Below are positions 47,901 through 62,390 of a stretch of DNA of 64,000 nucleotides, piece by piece. Numbering within the stretch: the first letter of the stretch is position 1; each line of letters begins with the position of its first letter. Where the stretch lies: NCBI GenBank assembly GCA_958295665.1, contig OY282558.1:44020389-44084388 (forward strand), in the 5' to 3' direction. Below the pieces are notes generated by a model that was given only the letters and a program-made list of their open reading frames with translations, was not told the origin of the DNA and made no database searches. The position numbers and the translations under genes are program-made. The DNA is from Tipula vernalis. Lineage: Eukaryota; Arthropoda; Insecta; Diptera; Tipulidae.

Positions 47901-50742
47901 AAATAATCAAGCAATCTAACTGCGTGTCGGCACAACAATTAAAGCTTCCGAAACCTATCATTAGAGGTATCAAGAACCACAATCAGAGCGCATTTGCAGA
48001 TTTTGGATTTTTGTGGCTCCGAATCTGCTGAATTATAGTAAGGTGATTTTCAAGAAAATCGGATTTTCCATGAAACGTCTAGAAATAATCAAGCAATCTA
48101 ACTGCGCGTTGGCACAACAATTAAAGCTCCCGAAACCTATCATTAGAGGTATCAAAAACCACAATCGGAGCACAGTTGCAGATTTTGGATTTTTGTAGCT
48201 CCGAATCTGCTGAATTATAGTAAGGTGATTTTCAAGAAAATCGAATTTTCCATGAAACGTCTAGAAATAATCAAGGAATCTAACTGCGCGTTGGCACAAC
48301 AATTAAAGCTCCCGAAACCTATCATTAGAGGTATCAAAAACCACAATCGGAGCACAGTTGCAGATTTTGGATTTTTGTAGCTCCGAATCTGCTGAATTAT
48401 AGTAAGGTGATTTTCAAGAAAATCGAATTTTCCATGAAACGTCTAGAAATAATCAAGGAATCTAACTGCGCGTTGGCACACCAATTAAAGCTCCCGAAAC
48501 CTATCATTAGAAGTATCAAGAACCACAATCGGAGCACAGTTGCAGATTTTGGATTTTTGTAGCTCCGAATCTGCTGAATTATAGTAAGGTGATTTTCAAG
48601 AAAATCGAATTTTCCATGAAACGTCTAGAAATAATCAAGCGATCTAACTGCGCTTTGGCACAACAATTAAAGCTCCCGAAACCTATCATTAGAGGTATCA
48701 AAAACCACAATCGGAGCACAGTTGCAGATTTTGGATTTTTGTAGCTCCGAATCTGCTGAATTATAGTAAGGTGATTTTCAAGAAAATCGAATTTTCCATG
48801 AAACGTCTAGAAATAATCAAGCAATCTAACTGCGTGTCGGCACAACAATTAAAGCTCCCGAAACCTATCATTAGAGGTATCAGAAACCACAATCGGAGCA
48901 CATTTGCAGATTTTGGATTTTTGTAGCTCCGAATCTGCTGAATTATAGTAAGGTGATTTTCAAGAAAATCGAATTTTCCATGAAACGTCTAGAAATAATC
49001 AAGCAATCTAACTGCGTGTCGGCACAACAATCAAAGCTCCCGAAACCTATCATTAGAGGTATCAAGAACCACAATCAGAGCGCATTTGCAGATTTTGGAT
49101 TTTTGTGGCTCCGAATCTGCTGAATTATAGTAAGGTGATTTTCAAGAAAATCGAATTTTCCATGAAACGTCTAGAAATAATCAAGCGATCTAACTGCGCT
49201 TTGGCACAAAAATTAAAGCTCCCGAAACCTATCATTAGAGGTATCAAAAACCACAATCGGAGCACAGTTGCAGATTTTGGATTTTTGTAGCTCCGAATCT
49301 GCTGAATTATAGTAAGGTGATTTTCAAGAAAATCGAATTTTCCATGAAACGTCTAGAAATAATCAAGCGATCTTACTGCGCGTTGGCACAACAATTAAAG
49401 CTCCCGAAACCTATCATTAAAGGTATCAAAAACCACAATCGGAGCACTGTTGCAGATTTTGGATTTTTGTAGCTCCGAATCTGCTGAATTATAGTAAGGT
49501 GATTTTCAAGAAAATCGAATTTTCCATGAAACGTCTAGAAATAATCAAGCGATCTAACTGCGTGTTGGCACAACAATTAAAGCTTCCGAAACCTATCATT
49601 AGAGGTATCAAGAACCACAATCGGAGCGCATTTGCAGATTTTGGATTTTTGTAGCTCCGAATCTGCTGAATTATAGTAAGGTGATTTTCAAGAAAATCGA
49701 ATTTTCCATGAAACGTCTAGAAATAATCAAGGAATCTAACTGCGCGTTGGCACAACAATTAAAGCTCCCGAAACCTATCATTAGAGGTATCAAAAACCAC
49801 AATCGGAGCACAGTTGCAGATTTTGGATTTTTGTAGCTCCGAATCTGCTGAATTATAGTAAGGTGATTTTCAAGAAAATCGAATTTTCCATGAAACGTCT
49901 AGAAATAATCAAGCGATCTTACTGCGCGTTGGCACAACAATTAAAGCTCCCGAAACCTATCATTAAAGGTATCAAAAACCACAATCGGAGCACTGTTGCA
50001 GATTTTGGATTTTTGTAGCTCCGAATCTGCTGAATTATAGTAAGGTGATTTTCAAGAAAATCGAATTTTCCATGAAACGTCTAGAAATAATCAAGCGATC
50101 TAACTGCGTGTTGGCACAACAATTAAAGCTTCCGAAACCTATCATTAGAGGTATCAAGAACCACAATCAGAGCGCATTTGCAGATTTTGGATTTTTGTAG
50201 CTCCGAATCTGCTGAATTATAGTAAGGTGATTTTCAAGAAAATCGAATTTTCCATGAAACATCTAGAAATAATCAAGGAATCTAACTGCGCTTTGGCACA
50301 ACAATTAAAGCTCCCGAAACCTATCATTAGAGGTATCAAAAACCACAATCGGAGCACAGTTGCAGATTTTGGATTTTTGTAGCTCCGAATCTGCTGAATT
50401 ATAGTAAGGTGATTTTCAAGAAAATCGAATTTTCCATGAAACGTCTAGAAATAATCAAGGAATCTAACTGCGCGTTGGCACAACAATTAAAGCTCCCGAA
50501 ACCTATCATTAGAGGTATCAAAAACCACAATCGGAGCACAGTTGCAGATTTTGGATTTTTGTAGCTCCAAATCTGCTGAATTATAGTAAGGTGATTTTCA
50601 AGAAAATCGAATTTTCCATGAAACGTCTAGAAATAATCAAGCAATCTAACTGCGTGTCGGCACAACAATTAAAGCTTCCGAAACCTATCATTAGAGGTAT
50701 CAAGAACCACAATCAGAGCGCATTTGCAGATTTTGGATTTTT
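44919..50742. repeat. super-repeat copy A (5,824 bp, 32 monomers)
   Basis: The copy starts just after the rare TTTTTTTGGCACCG junction. In order it carries CACCACAATTAAAGTTC (45101), paired AGAAGTATC Q units (46375, 46557), CTCCGGAAACC (46921), CACCAATT with CCCAACACC (47103), GCAAATTTT (47285), AATTAAAACTTCCG (47467), ATCTGCCGAATT (47649), AATCGGATTTT (48013), TATCAGAAACC (48741), ACAATCAAAG (48923), the AAGCGATCT with AAAATTAAAG unit (49105), and ATTAAAGGTATC (49287, 49833). The same marker order returns in copies B and C. Confidence 0.9.
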
Positions 50743-52380
50743 TTGGCACCGAATCTGCTGAATTATAGTAAGGTGATTTTCAAGAAAATCGAATTTTCCA
50801 TGAAACATCTAGAAATAATCAAGGAATCTAACTGCGCTTTGGCACAACAATTAAAGCTCCCGAAACCTATCATTAGAGGTATCAAAAACCACAATCGGAG
50901 CACAGTTGCAGATTTTGGATTTTTGTAGCTCCGAATCTGCTGAATTATAGTAAGGTGATTTTCAAGAAAATCGAATTTTCCATGAAACGTCTAGAAATAA
51001 TCAAGGAATCTAACTGCGCTTTGGCACCACAATTAAAGTTCCCGAAACCTATCATTAGAGGTATCAAAAACCACAATCGGAGCACAGTTGCAGATTTTGG
51101 ATTTTTGTAGCTCCGAATCTGCTGAATTATAGTAAGGTGATTTTCAAGAAAATCGAATTTTCCATGAAACGTCTAGAAATAATCAAGCAATCTAACTGCG
51201 TGTCGGCACAACAATTAAAGCTTCCGAAACCTATCATTAGAGGTATCAAGAACCACAATCGGAGCACAGTTGCAGATTTTGGATTTTTGTGGCTCCGAAT
51301 CTGCTGAATTATAGTAAGGTGATTTTCAAGAAAATCGAATTTTCCATGAAACGTCTAGAAATAATCAAGCAATCTAACTGCGCGTTGGCACAACAATTAA
51401 AGCTCCCGAAACCTATCATTAGAGGTATCAAAAACCACAATCGGAGCACAGTTGCAGATTTTGGATTTTTGTAGCTCCGAATCTGCTGAATTATAGTAAG
51501 GTGATTTTCAAGAAAATCGAATTTTCCATGAAACGTCTAGAAATAATCAAGCGATCTAACTGCGCTTTGGCACAACAATTAAAGCTCCCGAAACCTATCA
51601 TTAGAGGTATCAAAAACCACAATCGGAGCACAGTTGCAGATTTTGGATTTTTGTAGCTCCGAATCTGCTGAATTATAGTAAGGTGATTTTCAAGAAAATC
51701 GAATTTTCCATGAAACGTCTAGAAATAATCAAGCAATCTAACTGCGTGTCGGCACAACAATTAAAGCTTCCGAAACCTATCATTAGAGGTATCAAGAACC
51801 ACAATCAGAGCGCATTTGCAGATTTTGGATTTTTGTGGCTCCGAATCTGCTGAATTATAGTAAGGTGATTTTCAAGAAAATCGAATTTTCCATGAAACGT
51901 CTAGAAATAATCAAGCAATCTAACTGCGTGTCGGCACAACAATTAAAGCTTCCGAAACCTATCATTAGAAGTATCAAGAACCACAATCGGAGCACAGTTG
52001 CAGATTTTGGATTTTTGTGGCTCCGAATCTGCTGAATTATAGTAAGGTGATTTTCAAGAAAATCGAATTTTCCATGAAACGTCTAGAAATAATCAAGCAA
52101 TCTAACTGCGTGTCGGCACAACAATTAAAGCTTCCGAAACCTATCATTAGAAGTATCAAGAACCACAATCAGAGCGCATTTGCAGATTTTGGATTTTTGT
52201 GGCACCGAATCTGCTGAATTATAGTAAGGTGATTTTCAAGAAAATCGAATTTTCCATGAAACGTCTAGAAATAATCAAGCAATCTAACTGCGCGTTGGCA
52301 CAACAATTAAAGCTCCCGAAACCTATCATTAGAGGTATCAAAAACCACAATCGGAGCACAGTTGCAGATTTTGGATTTTT

Positions 52381-55300
52381 GTAGCTCCGAATCTGCTGAA
52401 TTATAGTAAGGTGATTTTCAAGAAAATCGAATTTTCCATGAAACGTCTAGAAATAATCAAGGAATCTAACTGCGCGTTGGCACAACAATTAAAGCTCCGG
52501 AAACCTATCATTAGAGGTATCAAAAACCACAATCGGAGCACAGTTGCAGATTTTGGATTTTTGTAGCTCCGAATCTGCTGAATTATAGTAAGGTGATTTT
52601 CAAGAAAATCGAATTTTCCATGAAACGTCTAGAAATAATCAAGGAATCTAACTGCGCGTTGGCACACCAATTAAAGCTCCCAACACCTATCATTAGAAGT
52701 ATCAAGAACCACAATCGGAGCACAGTTGCAGATTTTGGATTTTTGTAGCTCCGAATCTGCTGAATTATAGTAAGGTGATTTTCAAGAAAATCGAATTTTC
52801 CATGAAACGTCTAGAAATAATCAAGCAATCTAACTGCGTGTCGGCACAACAATTAAAGCTTCCGAAACCTATCATTAGAGGTATCAAGAACCACAATCAA
52901 AGCGCATTTGCAGATTTTGGATTTTTGTGGCACCGAATCTGCTGAATTATAGTAAGGTGATTTTCAAGAAAATCGAATTTTCCATGAAACGTCTAGAAAT
53001 AATCAAGCAATCTAACTGCGCGTTGGCACAACAATTAAAGCTCCCGAAACCTATCATTAGAGGTATCAAAAACCACAATCGGAGCACAGTTGCAAATTTT
53101 GGATTTTTGTAGCTCCGAATCTGCTGAATTATAGTAAGGTGATTTTCAAGCAAATCGAATTTTCCATGAAACGTCTACAAATAATCAAGCAATCTAACTG
53201 CGCGTTGGCACAACAATTAAAACTTCCGAAACCTATCATTAGAGGTATCAAAAACCACAATCAGAGCGCATTTGCAGATTTTGGATTTTTGTGGCTCCGA
53301 ATCTGCCGAATTATAGTAAGGTGATTTTCAAGAAAATCGAATTTTCCATGAAACATCTAGAAATAATCAAGGAATCTAACTGCGCGTTGGTACAACAATT
53401 AAAGCTTCCGAAACCTATCATTAGAGGTATCAAAAACCACAATCGGAGCACAGTTGCAGATTTTGGATTTTTGTAGCTCCGAATCTGCTGAATTATAGTA
53501 AGGTGATTTTCAAGAAAATCGAATTTTCCATGAAACGTCTAGAAATAATCAAGCAATATAACTGCGTGTCGGCACAACAATTAAAGCTTCCGAAACCTAT
53601 CATTAGAGGTATCAAGAACCACAATCAGAGCGCATTTGCAGATTTTGGATTTTTGTGACTCCGAATCTGCTGAATTATAGTAAGGTGATTTTCAAGAAAA
53701 TCGAATTTTCCATGAAACGTCTAGAAATAATCAAGCAATCTAACTGCGCGTTGGCACAACAATTAAAGCTCCCGAAACCTATCATTAGAGGTATCAAAAA
53801 CCACAATCGGAGCACAGTTGCAGATTTTGGATTTTTGTAGCTCCGAATCTGCTGAATTATAGTAAGGTGATTTTCAAGAAAATCGAATTTTCCATGAAAC
53901 GTCTAGAAATAATCAAGGAATCTAACTGCGCGTTGGCACAACAATTAAAGCTCCCGAAACCTATCATTAGAGGTATCAAAAACCACAATCGGAGCACAGT
54001 TGCAGATTTTGGATTTTTGTAGCTCCGAATCTGCTGAATTATAGTAAGGTGATTTTCAAGAAAATCGAATTTTCCATGAAACGTCTAGAAATAATCAAGG
54101 AATCTAACTGCGCGTTGGCACACCAATTAAAGCTCCCGAAACCTATCATTAGAAGTATCAAGAACCACAATCGGAGCACAGTTGCAGATTTTGGATTTTT
54201 GTAGCTCCGAATCTGCTGAATTATAGTAAGGTGATTTTCAAGAAAATCGAATTTTCCATGAAACGTCTAGAAATAATCAAGCGATCTAACTGCGCGTTGG
54301 CACAACAATTAAAGCTCCCGAAACCTATCATTAGAGGTATCAGAAACCACAATCGGAGCACTGTTGCAGATTTTGGATTTTTGTAGCTCCGAATCTGCTG
54401 AATTATAGTAAGGTGATTTTCAAGAAAATCGAATTTTCCATGAAACGTCTAGAAATAATCAAGCAATCTAACTGCGTGTCGGCACAACAATCAAAGCTCC
54501 CGAAACCTATCATTAGAGGTATCAAGAACCACAATCAGAGCGCATTTGCAGATTTTGGATTTTTGTGGCTCCGAATCTGCTGAATTATAGTAAGGTGATT
54601 TTCAAGAAAATCGAATTTTCCATGAAACGTCTAGAAATAATCAAGCGATCTAACTGCGCTTTGGCACAAAAATTAAAGCTCCCGAAACCTATCATTAGAG
54701 GTATCAAAAACCACAATCGGAGCACAGTTGCAGATTTTGGATTTTTGTAGCTCCGAATCTGCTGAATTATAGTAAGGTGATTTTCAAGAAAATCGAATTT
54801 TCCATGAAACGTCTAGAAATAATCAAGGAATCTAACTGCGCGTTGGCACAACAATTAAAGCTCCGGAAACCTATCATTAGAGGTATCAAAAACCACAATC
54901 GGAGCACAGTTGCAGATTTTGGATTTTTGTAGCTCCGAATCTGCTGAATTATAGTAAGGTGATTTTCAAGAAAATCGAATTTTCCATGAAACGTCTAGAA
55001 ATAATCAAGGAATCTAACTGCGCGTTGGCACACCAATTAAAGCTCCCAACACCTATCATTAGAAGTATCAAGAACCACAATCGGAGCACAGTTGCAGATT
55101 TTGGATTTTTGTAGCTCGGAATCTGCTGAATTATAGTAAGGTGATTTTCAAGAAAATCGAATTTTCCATGAAACGTCTAGAAATAATCAAGCAATCTAAC
55201 TGCGTGTCAGCACAACAATTAAAGCTTCCGAAACCTATCATTAGAGGTATCAAGAACCACAATCAAAGCGCATTTGCAGATTTTGGATTTTTGTGGCACC

Positions 55301-56930
55301 GAATCTGCTGAATTATAGTAAGGTGATTTTCAAGCAAATCGAATTTTCCATGAAACGTCTACAAATAATCAAGCAATCTAACTGCGCGTTGGCACAACAA
55401 TTAAAACTTCCGAAACCTATCATTAGAGGTATCAAAAACCACAATCAGAGCGCATTTGCAGATTTTGGATTTTTGTGGCTCCGAATCTGCCGAATTATAG
55501 TAAGGTGATTTTCAAGAAAATCGAATTTTCCATGAAACATCTAGAAATAATCAAGGAATCTAACTGCGCGTTGGTACAACAATTAAAGCTTCCGAAACCT
55601 ATCATTAGAGGTATCAAAAACCACAATCGGAGCACAGTTGCAGATTTTGGATTTTTGTAGCTCCGAATCTGCTGAATTATAGTAAGGTGATTTTCAAGAA
55701 AATCGAATTTTCCATGAAACGTCTAGAAATAATCAAGCAATATAACTGCGTGTCGGCACAACAATTAAAGCTTCCGAAACCTATCATTAGAGGTATCAAG
55801 AACCACAATCAGAGCGCATTTGCAGATTTTAGATTTTTGTGGCTCCGAATCTGCTGAATTATAGTAAGGTGATTTTCAAGAAAATCGAATTTTCCATGAA
55901 ACGTCTAGAAATAATCAAGCAATCTAACTGCGCGTTGGCACAACAATTAAAGCTCCCGAAACCTATCATTAGAGGTATCAAAAACCACAATCGGAGCACA
56001 GTTGCAGATTTTGGATTTTTGTAGCTCCGAATCTGCTGAATTATAGTAAGGTGATTTTCAAGAAAATCGAATTTTCCATGAAACGTCTAGAAATAATCAA
56101 GGAATCTAACTGCGCGTTGGCACAACAATTAAAGCTCCCGAAACCTATCATTAGAGGTATCAAAAACCACAATCGGAGCACAGTTGCAGATTTTGGATTT
56201 TTGTAGCTCCGAATCTGCTGAATTATAGTAAGGTGATTTTCAAGAAAATCGAATTTTCCATGAAACGTCTAGAAATAATCAAGGAATCTAACTGCGCGTT
56301 GGCACACCAATTAAAGCTCCCGAAACCTATCATTAGAAGTATCAAGAACCACAATCGGAGCACAGTTGCAGATTTTGGATTTTTGTAGCTCCGAATCTGC
56401 TGAATTATAGTAAGGTGATTTTCAAGAAAATCGAATTTTCCATGAAACGTCTAGAAATAATCAAGCGATCTAACTGCGCTTTGGCACAACAATTAAAGCT
56501 CCCGAAACCTATCATTAGAGGTATCAGAAACCACAATCGGAGCACTGTTGCAGATTTTGGATTTTTGTAGCTCCGAATCTGCTGAATTATAGTAAGGTGA
56601 TTTTCAAGAAAATCGAATTTTCCATGAAACGTCTAGAAATAATCAAGCAATCTAACTGCGTGTCGGCACAACAATCAAAGCTCCCGAAACCTATCATTAG
56701 AGGTATCAAGAACCACAATCAGAGCGCATTTGCAGATTTTGGATTTTTGTGGCTCCGAATCTGCTGAATTATAGTAAGGTGATTTTCAAGAAAATCGAAT
56801 TTTCCATGAAACGTCTAGAAATAATCAAGCGATCTAACTGCGCTTTGGCACAAAAATTAAAGCTCCCGAAACCTATCATTAGAGGTATCAAAAACCACAA
56901 TCGGAGCACAGTTGCAGATTTTGGATTTTT
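52381..56930. repeat. nested 13/12-monomer duplication inside copy B
   Basis: Segment 52381-54746 (2,366 bp) is repeated at 54747-56930 (2,184 bp). Shared markers are CTCCGGAAACC, CCCAACACC, CAAAGCGC, CAAGCAAATCG with CTACAAATAATC (53109, 55293), TTGGTACAAC (53291, 55475), AATATAACTG (53473, 55657) and TATCAGAAACC (54201, 56385). The second copy lacks the GCAAATTTT unit (52927), with a hybrid in its place. Small differences such as TAGCTCGGAATC and GTGTCAGCAC occur only in the second copy, and GTGACTCCG only in the first. Confidence 0.9.
55293..55474. repeat. hybrid monomer inside the copy B duplication
   Basis: The unit begins GTGGCACCG, as 52927 does, and then carries CAAGCAAATCG, CTACAAATAATC and AATTAAAACTTCC, as 53109 does. 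It thus joins the start of one parent to the body of the next and removes one monomer. This fusion also links the open frames, giving the 71-codon frame starting here. Confidence 0.85.
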
Positions 56931-59296
56931 GTAGCTCCGAATCTGCTGAATTATAGTAAGGTGATTTTCAAGAAAATCGAATTTTCCATGAAACGTCTAG
57001 AAATAATCAAGCGATCTTACTGCGCGTTGGCACAACAATTAAAGCTCCCGAAACCTATCATTAGAGGTATCAGAAACCACAATCGGAGCACTGTTGCAGA
57101 TTTTGGATTTTTGTAGCTCCGAATCTGCTGAATTATAGTAAGGTGATTTTCAAGAAAATCGAATTTTCCATGAAACGTCTAGAAATAATCAAGCAATCTA
57201 ACTGCGTGTCGGCACAACAATCAAAGCTCCCGAAACCTATCATTAGAGGTATCAAGAACCACAATCAGAGCGCATTTGCAGATTTTGGATTTTTGTGGCT
57301 CCGAATCTGCTGAATTATAGTAAGGTGATTTTCAAGAAAATCGAATTTTCCATGAAACGTCTAGAAATAATCAAGTGATCTAACTGCGCTTTGGCACAAA
57401 AATTAAAGCTCCCGAAACCTATCATTAGAGGTATCAAAAACCACAATCGGAGCACAGTTGCAGATTTTGGATTTTTGTAGCTCCGAATCTGCTGAATTAT
57501 AGTAAGGTGATTTTCAAGAAAATCGAATTTTCCATGAAACGTCTAGAAATAATCAAGCGATCTTACTGCGTGTTGGCACAACAATTAAAGCTCCCGAAAC
57601 CTATCATTAAAGGTATCAAAAACCACAATCGGAGCACTGTTGCAGATTTTGGATTTTTGTAGCTCCGAATCTGCTGAATTATAGTAAGGTGATTTTCAAG
57701 AAAATCGAATTTTCCATGAAACGTCTAGAAATAATCAAGCGATCTAACTGCGTGTTGGCACAACAATTAAAGCTTCCGAAACCTATCATTAGAGGTATCA
57801 AGAACCACAATCAGAGCGCATTTGCAGATTTTGGATTTTTGTAGCTCCGAATCTGCTGAATTATAGTAAGGTGATTTTCAAGAAAATCGAATTTTCCATG
57901 AAACGTCTAGAAATAATCAAGCAATCTAACTGCGCGTTGGCACAACAATTAAAGCTCCCGAAACCTATCATTAGAGGTATCAAAAACCACAATCGGAGCA
58001 CAGTTGCAGATTTTGGATTTTTGTAGCTCCAAATCTGCTGAATTATAGTAAGGTGATTTTCAAGAAAATCGAATTTTCCATGAAACGTCTAGAAATAATC
58101 AAGCAATCTAACTGCGTGTCGGCACAACAATTAAAGCTTCCGAAACCTATCATTAGAGGTATCAAGAACCACAATCAGAGCGCATTTGCAGATTTTGGAT
58201 TTTTTTGGCACCGAATCTGCTGAATTATAGTAAGGTGATTTTCAAGAAAATCGAATTTTCCATGAAACATCTAGAAATAATCAAGGAATCTAACTGCGCT
58301 TTGGCACAACAATTAAAGCTCCCGAAACCTATCATTAGAGGTATCAAAAACCACAATCGGAGCACAGTTGCAGATTTTGGATTTTTGTAGCTCCGAATCT
58401 GCTGAATTATAGTAAGGTGATTTTCAAGAAAATCGAATTTTCCATGAAACGTCTAGAAATAATCAAGGAATCTAACTGCGCTTTGGCACCACAATTAAAG
58501 TTCCCGAAACCTGTCATTAGAGGTATCAAAAACCACAATCGGAGCACAGTTGCAGATTTTGGATTTTTGTAGCTCCGAATCTGCTGAATTATAGTAAGGT
58601 GATTTTCAAGAAAATCGAATTTTCCATGAAACGTCTAGAAATAATCAAGCAATCTAACTGCGTGTCGGCACAACAATTAAAGCTTCCGAAACCTATCATT
58701 AGAGGTATCAAGAACCACAATCGGAGCACAGTTGCAGATTTTGGATTTTTGTGGCTCCGAATCTGCTGAATTATAGTAAGGTGATTTTCAAGAAAATCGA
58801 ATTTTCCATGAAACGTCTAGAAATAATCAAGCAATCTAACTGCGCGTTGGCACAACAATTAAAGCTCCCGAAACCTATCATTAGAGGTATCAAAAACCAC
58901 AATCGGAGCACAGTTGCAGATTTTGGATTTTTGTAGCTCCGAATCTGCTGAATTATAGTAAGGTGATTTTCAAGAAAATCGAATTTTCCATGAAACGTCT
59001 AGAAATAATCAAGCGATCTAACTGCGCTTTGGCACAACAATTAAAGCTCCCGAAACCTATCATTAGAGGTATCAAAAACCACAATCGGAGCACAGTTGCA
59101 GATTTTGGATTTTTGTAGCTCCGAATCTGCTGAATTATAGTAAGGTGATTTTCAAGAAAATCGAATTTTCCATGAAACGTCTAGAAATAATCAAGCAATC
59201 TAACTGCGTGTCGGCACAACAATTAAAGCTTCCGAAACCTATCATTAGAGGTATCAAGAACCACAATCAGAGCGCATTTGCAGATTTTGGATTTTT

Positions 59297-62200
59297 GTGG
59301 CTCCGAATCTGCTGAATTATAGTAAGGTGATTTTCAAGAAAATCGAATTTTCCATGAAACGTCTAGAAATAATCAAGCAATCTAACTGCGTGTCGGCACA
59401 ACAATTAAAGCTTCCGAAACCTATCATTAGAAGTATCAAGAACCACAATCGGAGCACAGTTGCAGATTTTGGATTTTTGTAGCTCCGAATCTGCTGAATT
59501 ATAGTAAGGTGATTTTCAAGAAAATCGAATTTTCCATGAAACGTCTAGAAATAATCAAGCAATCTAACTGCGTGTCGGCACAACAATTAAAGCTTCCGAA
59601 ACCTATCATTAGAAGTATCAAGAACCACAATCAGAGCGCATTTGCAGATTTTGGATTTTTGTGGCACCGAATCTGCTGAATTATAGTAAGGTGATTTTCA
59701 AGAAAATCGAATTTTCCATGAAACGTCTAGAAATAATCAAGCAATCTAACTGCGCGTTGGCACAACAATTAAAGCTCCCGAAACCTATCATTAGAGGTAT
59801 CAAAAACCACAATCGGAGCACAGTTGCAGATTTTGGATTTTTGTAGCTCCGAATCTGCTGAATTATAGTAAGGTGATTTTCAAGAAAATCGAATTTTCCA
59901 TGAAACGTCTAGAAATAATCAAGGAATCTAACTGCGCGTTGGCACAACAATTAAAGCTCCGGAAACCTATCATTAGAGGTATCAAAAACCACAATCGGAG
60001 CACAGTTGCAGATTTTGGATTTTTGTAGCTCCGAATCTGCTGAATTATAGTAAGTTGATTTTCAAGAAAATCGAATTTTCCATGAAACGTCTAGAAATAA
60101 TCAAGCAATCTAACTGCGTGTCGGCACAACAATTAAAGCTTCCGAAACCTATCATTAGAGGTATCAAGAACCACAATCAAAGCGCATTTGCAGATTTTGG
60201 ATTTTTGTGGCACCGAATCTGCTGAATTATAGTAAGGTGATTTTCAAGAAAATCGAATTTTCCATGAAACGTCTAGAAATAATCAAGCAATCTAACTGCG
60301 CGTTGGCACAACAATTAAAGCTCCCGAAACCTATCATTAGAGGTATCAAAAACCACAATCGGAGCACAGTTGCAAATTTTGGATTTTTGTAGCTCCGAAT
60401 CTGCTGAATTATAGTAAGGTGATTTTCAAGAAAATCGAATTTTCCATGAAACGTCTAGAAATAATCAAGCAATCTAACTGCGCGTTGGCACAACAATTAA
60501 AACTTCCGAAACCTATCATTAGAGGTATCAAAAACCACAATCAGAGCGCATTTGCAGATTTTGGATTTTTGTGGCTCCGAATCTGCCGAATTATAGTAAG
60601 GTGATTTTCAAGAAAATCGAATTTTCCATGAAACATCTAGAAATAATCAAGGAATCTAACTGCGCGTTGGCACAACAATTAAAGCTTCCGAAACCTATCA
60701 TTAGAGGTATCAAAAACCACAATCGGAGCACAGTTGCAGATTTTGGATTTTTGTAGCTCCGAATCTGCTGAATTATAGTAAGGTGATTTTCAAGAAAATC
60801 GAATTTTCCATGAAACGTCTAGAAATAATCAAGCAATATAACTGCGTGTCGGCACAACAATTAAAGCTTCCGAAACCTATCATTAGAGGTATCAAGAACC
60901 ACAATCAGAGCGCATTTGCAGATTTTGGATTTTTGTGGCTCCGAATCTGCTGAATTATAGTAAGGTGATTTTCAAGAAAATCGAATTTTCCATGAAACGT
61001 CTAGAAATAATCAAGCAATCTAACTGCGTGTCGGCACAACAATTAAAGCTTCCGAAACCTATCATTAGAAGTATCAAGGACCACAATCGGAGCACAGTTG
61101 CAGATTTTGGATTTTTGTAGCTCCGAATCTGCTGAATTATAGTAAGGTGATTTTCAAGAAAATCGAATTTTCCATGAAACGTCTAGAAATAATCAAGCAA
61201 TCTAACTGCGTGTCGGCACAACAATTAAAGCTTCCGAAACCTATCATTAGAAGTATCAAGAACCACAATCAGAGCGCATTTGCAGATTTTGGATTTTTGT
61301 GGCACCGAATCTGCTGAATTATAGTAAGGTGATTTTCAAGAAAATCGAATTTTCCATGAAACGTCTAGAAATAATCAAGCAATCTAACTGCGCGTTGGCA
61401 CAACAATTAAAGCTCCCGAAACCTATCATTAGAGGTATCAAAAACCACAATCGGAGCACAGTTGCAGATTTTGGATTTTTGTAGCTCCGAATCTGCTGAA
61501 TTATAGTAAGGTGATTTTCAAGAAAATCGAATTTTCCATGAAACGTCTAGAAATAATCAAGGAATCTAACTGCGCGTTGGCACAACAATTAAAGCTCCGG
61601 AAACCTATCATTAGAGGTATCAAAAACCACAATCGGAGCACAGTTGCAGATTTTGGATTTTTGTAGCTCCGAATCTGCTGAATTATAGTAAGGTGATTTT
61701 CAAGAAAATCGAATTTTCCATGAAACGTCTAGAAATAATCAAGCAATCTAACTGCGTGTCGGCACAACAATTAAAGCTTCCGAAACCTATCATTAGAGGT
61801 ATCAAAAACCACAATCGGAGCACAGTTTCAAATTTTGGATTTTTGTAGCTCCGAATCTGCTGAATTATAGTAAGGTGATTTTCAAGAAAATCGAATTTTC
61901 CATGAAACGTCTAGAAATAATCAAGCAATCTAACTGCGCGTTGGCACAACAATTAAAACTTCCGAAACCTATCATTAGAGGTATCAAAAACCACAATCAG
62001 AGCGCATTTGCAGATTTTGGATTTTTGTGGCTCCGAATCTGCCGAATTATAGTAAGGTGATTTTCAAGAAAATCGAATTTTCCATGAAACATCTAGAAAT
62101 AATCAAGGAATCTAACTGCGCGTTGGCACAACAATTAAAGCTTCCGAAACCTATCATTAGAGGTATCAAAAACCACAATCGGAGCACAGTTGCAGATTTT

Positions 62201-62390
62201 GGATTTTTGTAGCTCCGAATCTGCTGAATTATAGTAAGGTGATTTTCAAGAAAATCGAATTTTCCATGAAACGTCTAGAAATAATCAAGCAATATAACTG
62301 CGTGTCGGCACAACAATTAAAGCTTCCGAAACCTATCATTAGAGGTATCAAGAACCACAATCAGAGCGCATTTGCAGATTTTGGATTTTT
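59297..62390. repeat. nested 9/8-monomer duplication inside copy C
   Basis: Segment 59297-60934 (1,638 bp) is repeated at 60935-62390 (1,456 bp). The order AGAAGTATC, AGAAGTATC with GTGGCACCG, R unit, CTCCGG, Q unit, AAAACTTCCG, TGCCGAATT, AATATAACTG is kept. One unit (60207) has no separate partner in the second copy; the hybrid at 61663 covers it. The second copy has the private change AAGGACCAC at 60935, and the first has TAAGTTGATT at 60025. Confidence 0.9.
61663..61844. repeat. hybrid monomer inside the copy C duplication
   Basis: The front half has GTGTCGG and CTTCCG, as in 60025. The back half has AAAAACC, CGGAGCACAG and CAAATTTT, as in 60207. A crossover between these two neighbours, in the shared AAACCTATCATTAGAGG stretch, explains both the hybrid and the missing monomer. 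It also has a private TTTCAAAT change. Confidence 0.88.

Larger units (their letters stand above)
50743..58204. repeat. super-repeat copy B (7,462 bp, 41 monomers)
   Basis: The marker order of copy A is repeated with a shift of 5,824 bp at first and 5,460 bp from 51289, because the units equivalent to 45465 and 45647 are absent. At 52745 an extra Q unit with CAAAGCGC and GTGGCACCG is present, making the shift 5,642 bp. An internal 13-monomer segment is then duplicated (52381-54746 and 54747-56930). The end units (57477 with ATTAAAGG, 57841, 58023) match the end of copy A, without the unit equivalent to 50197. Confidence 0.9.
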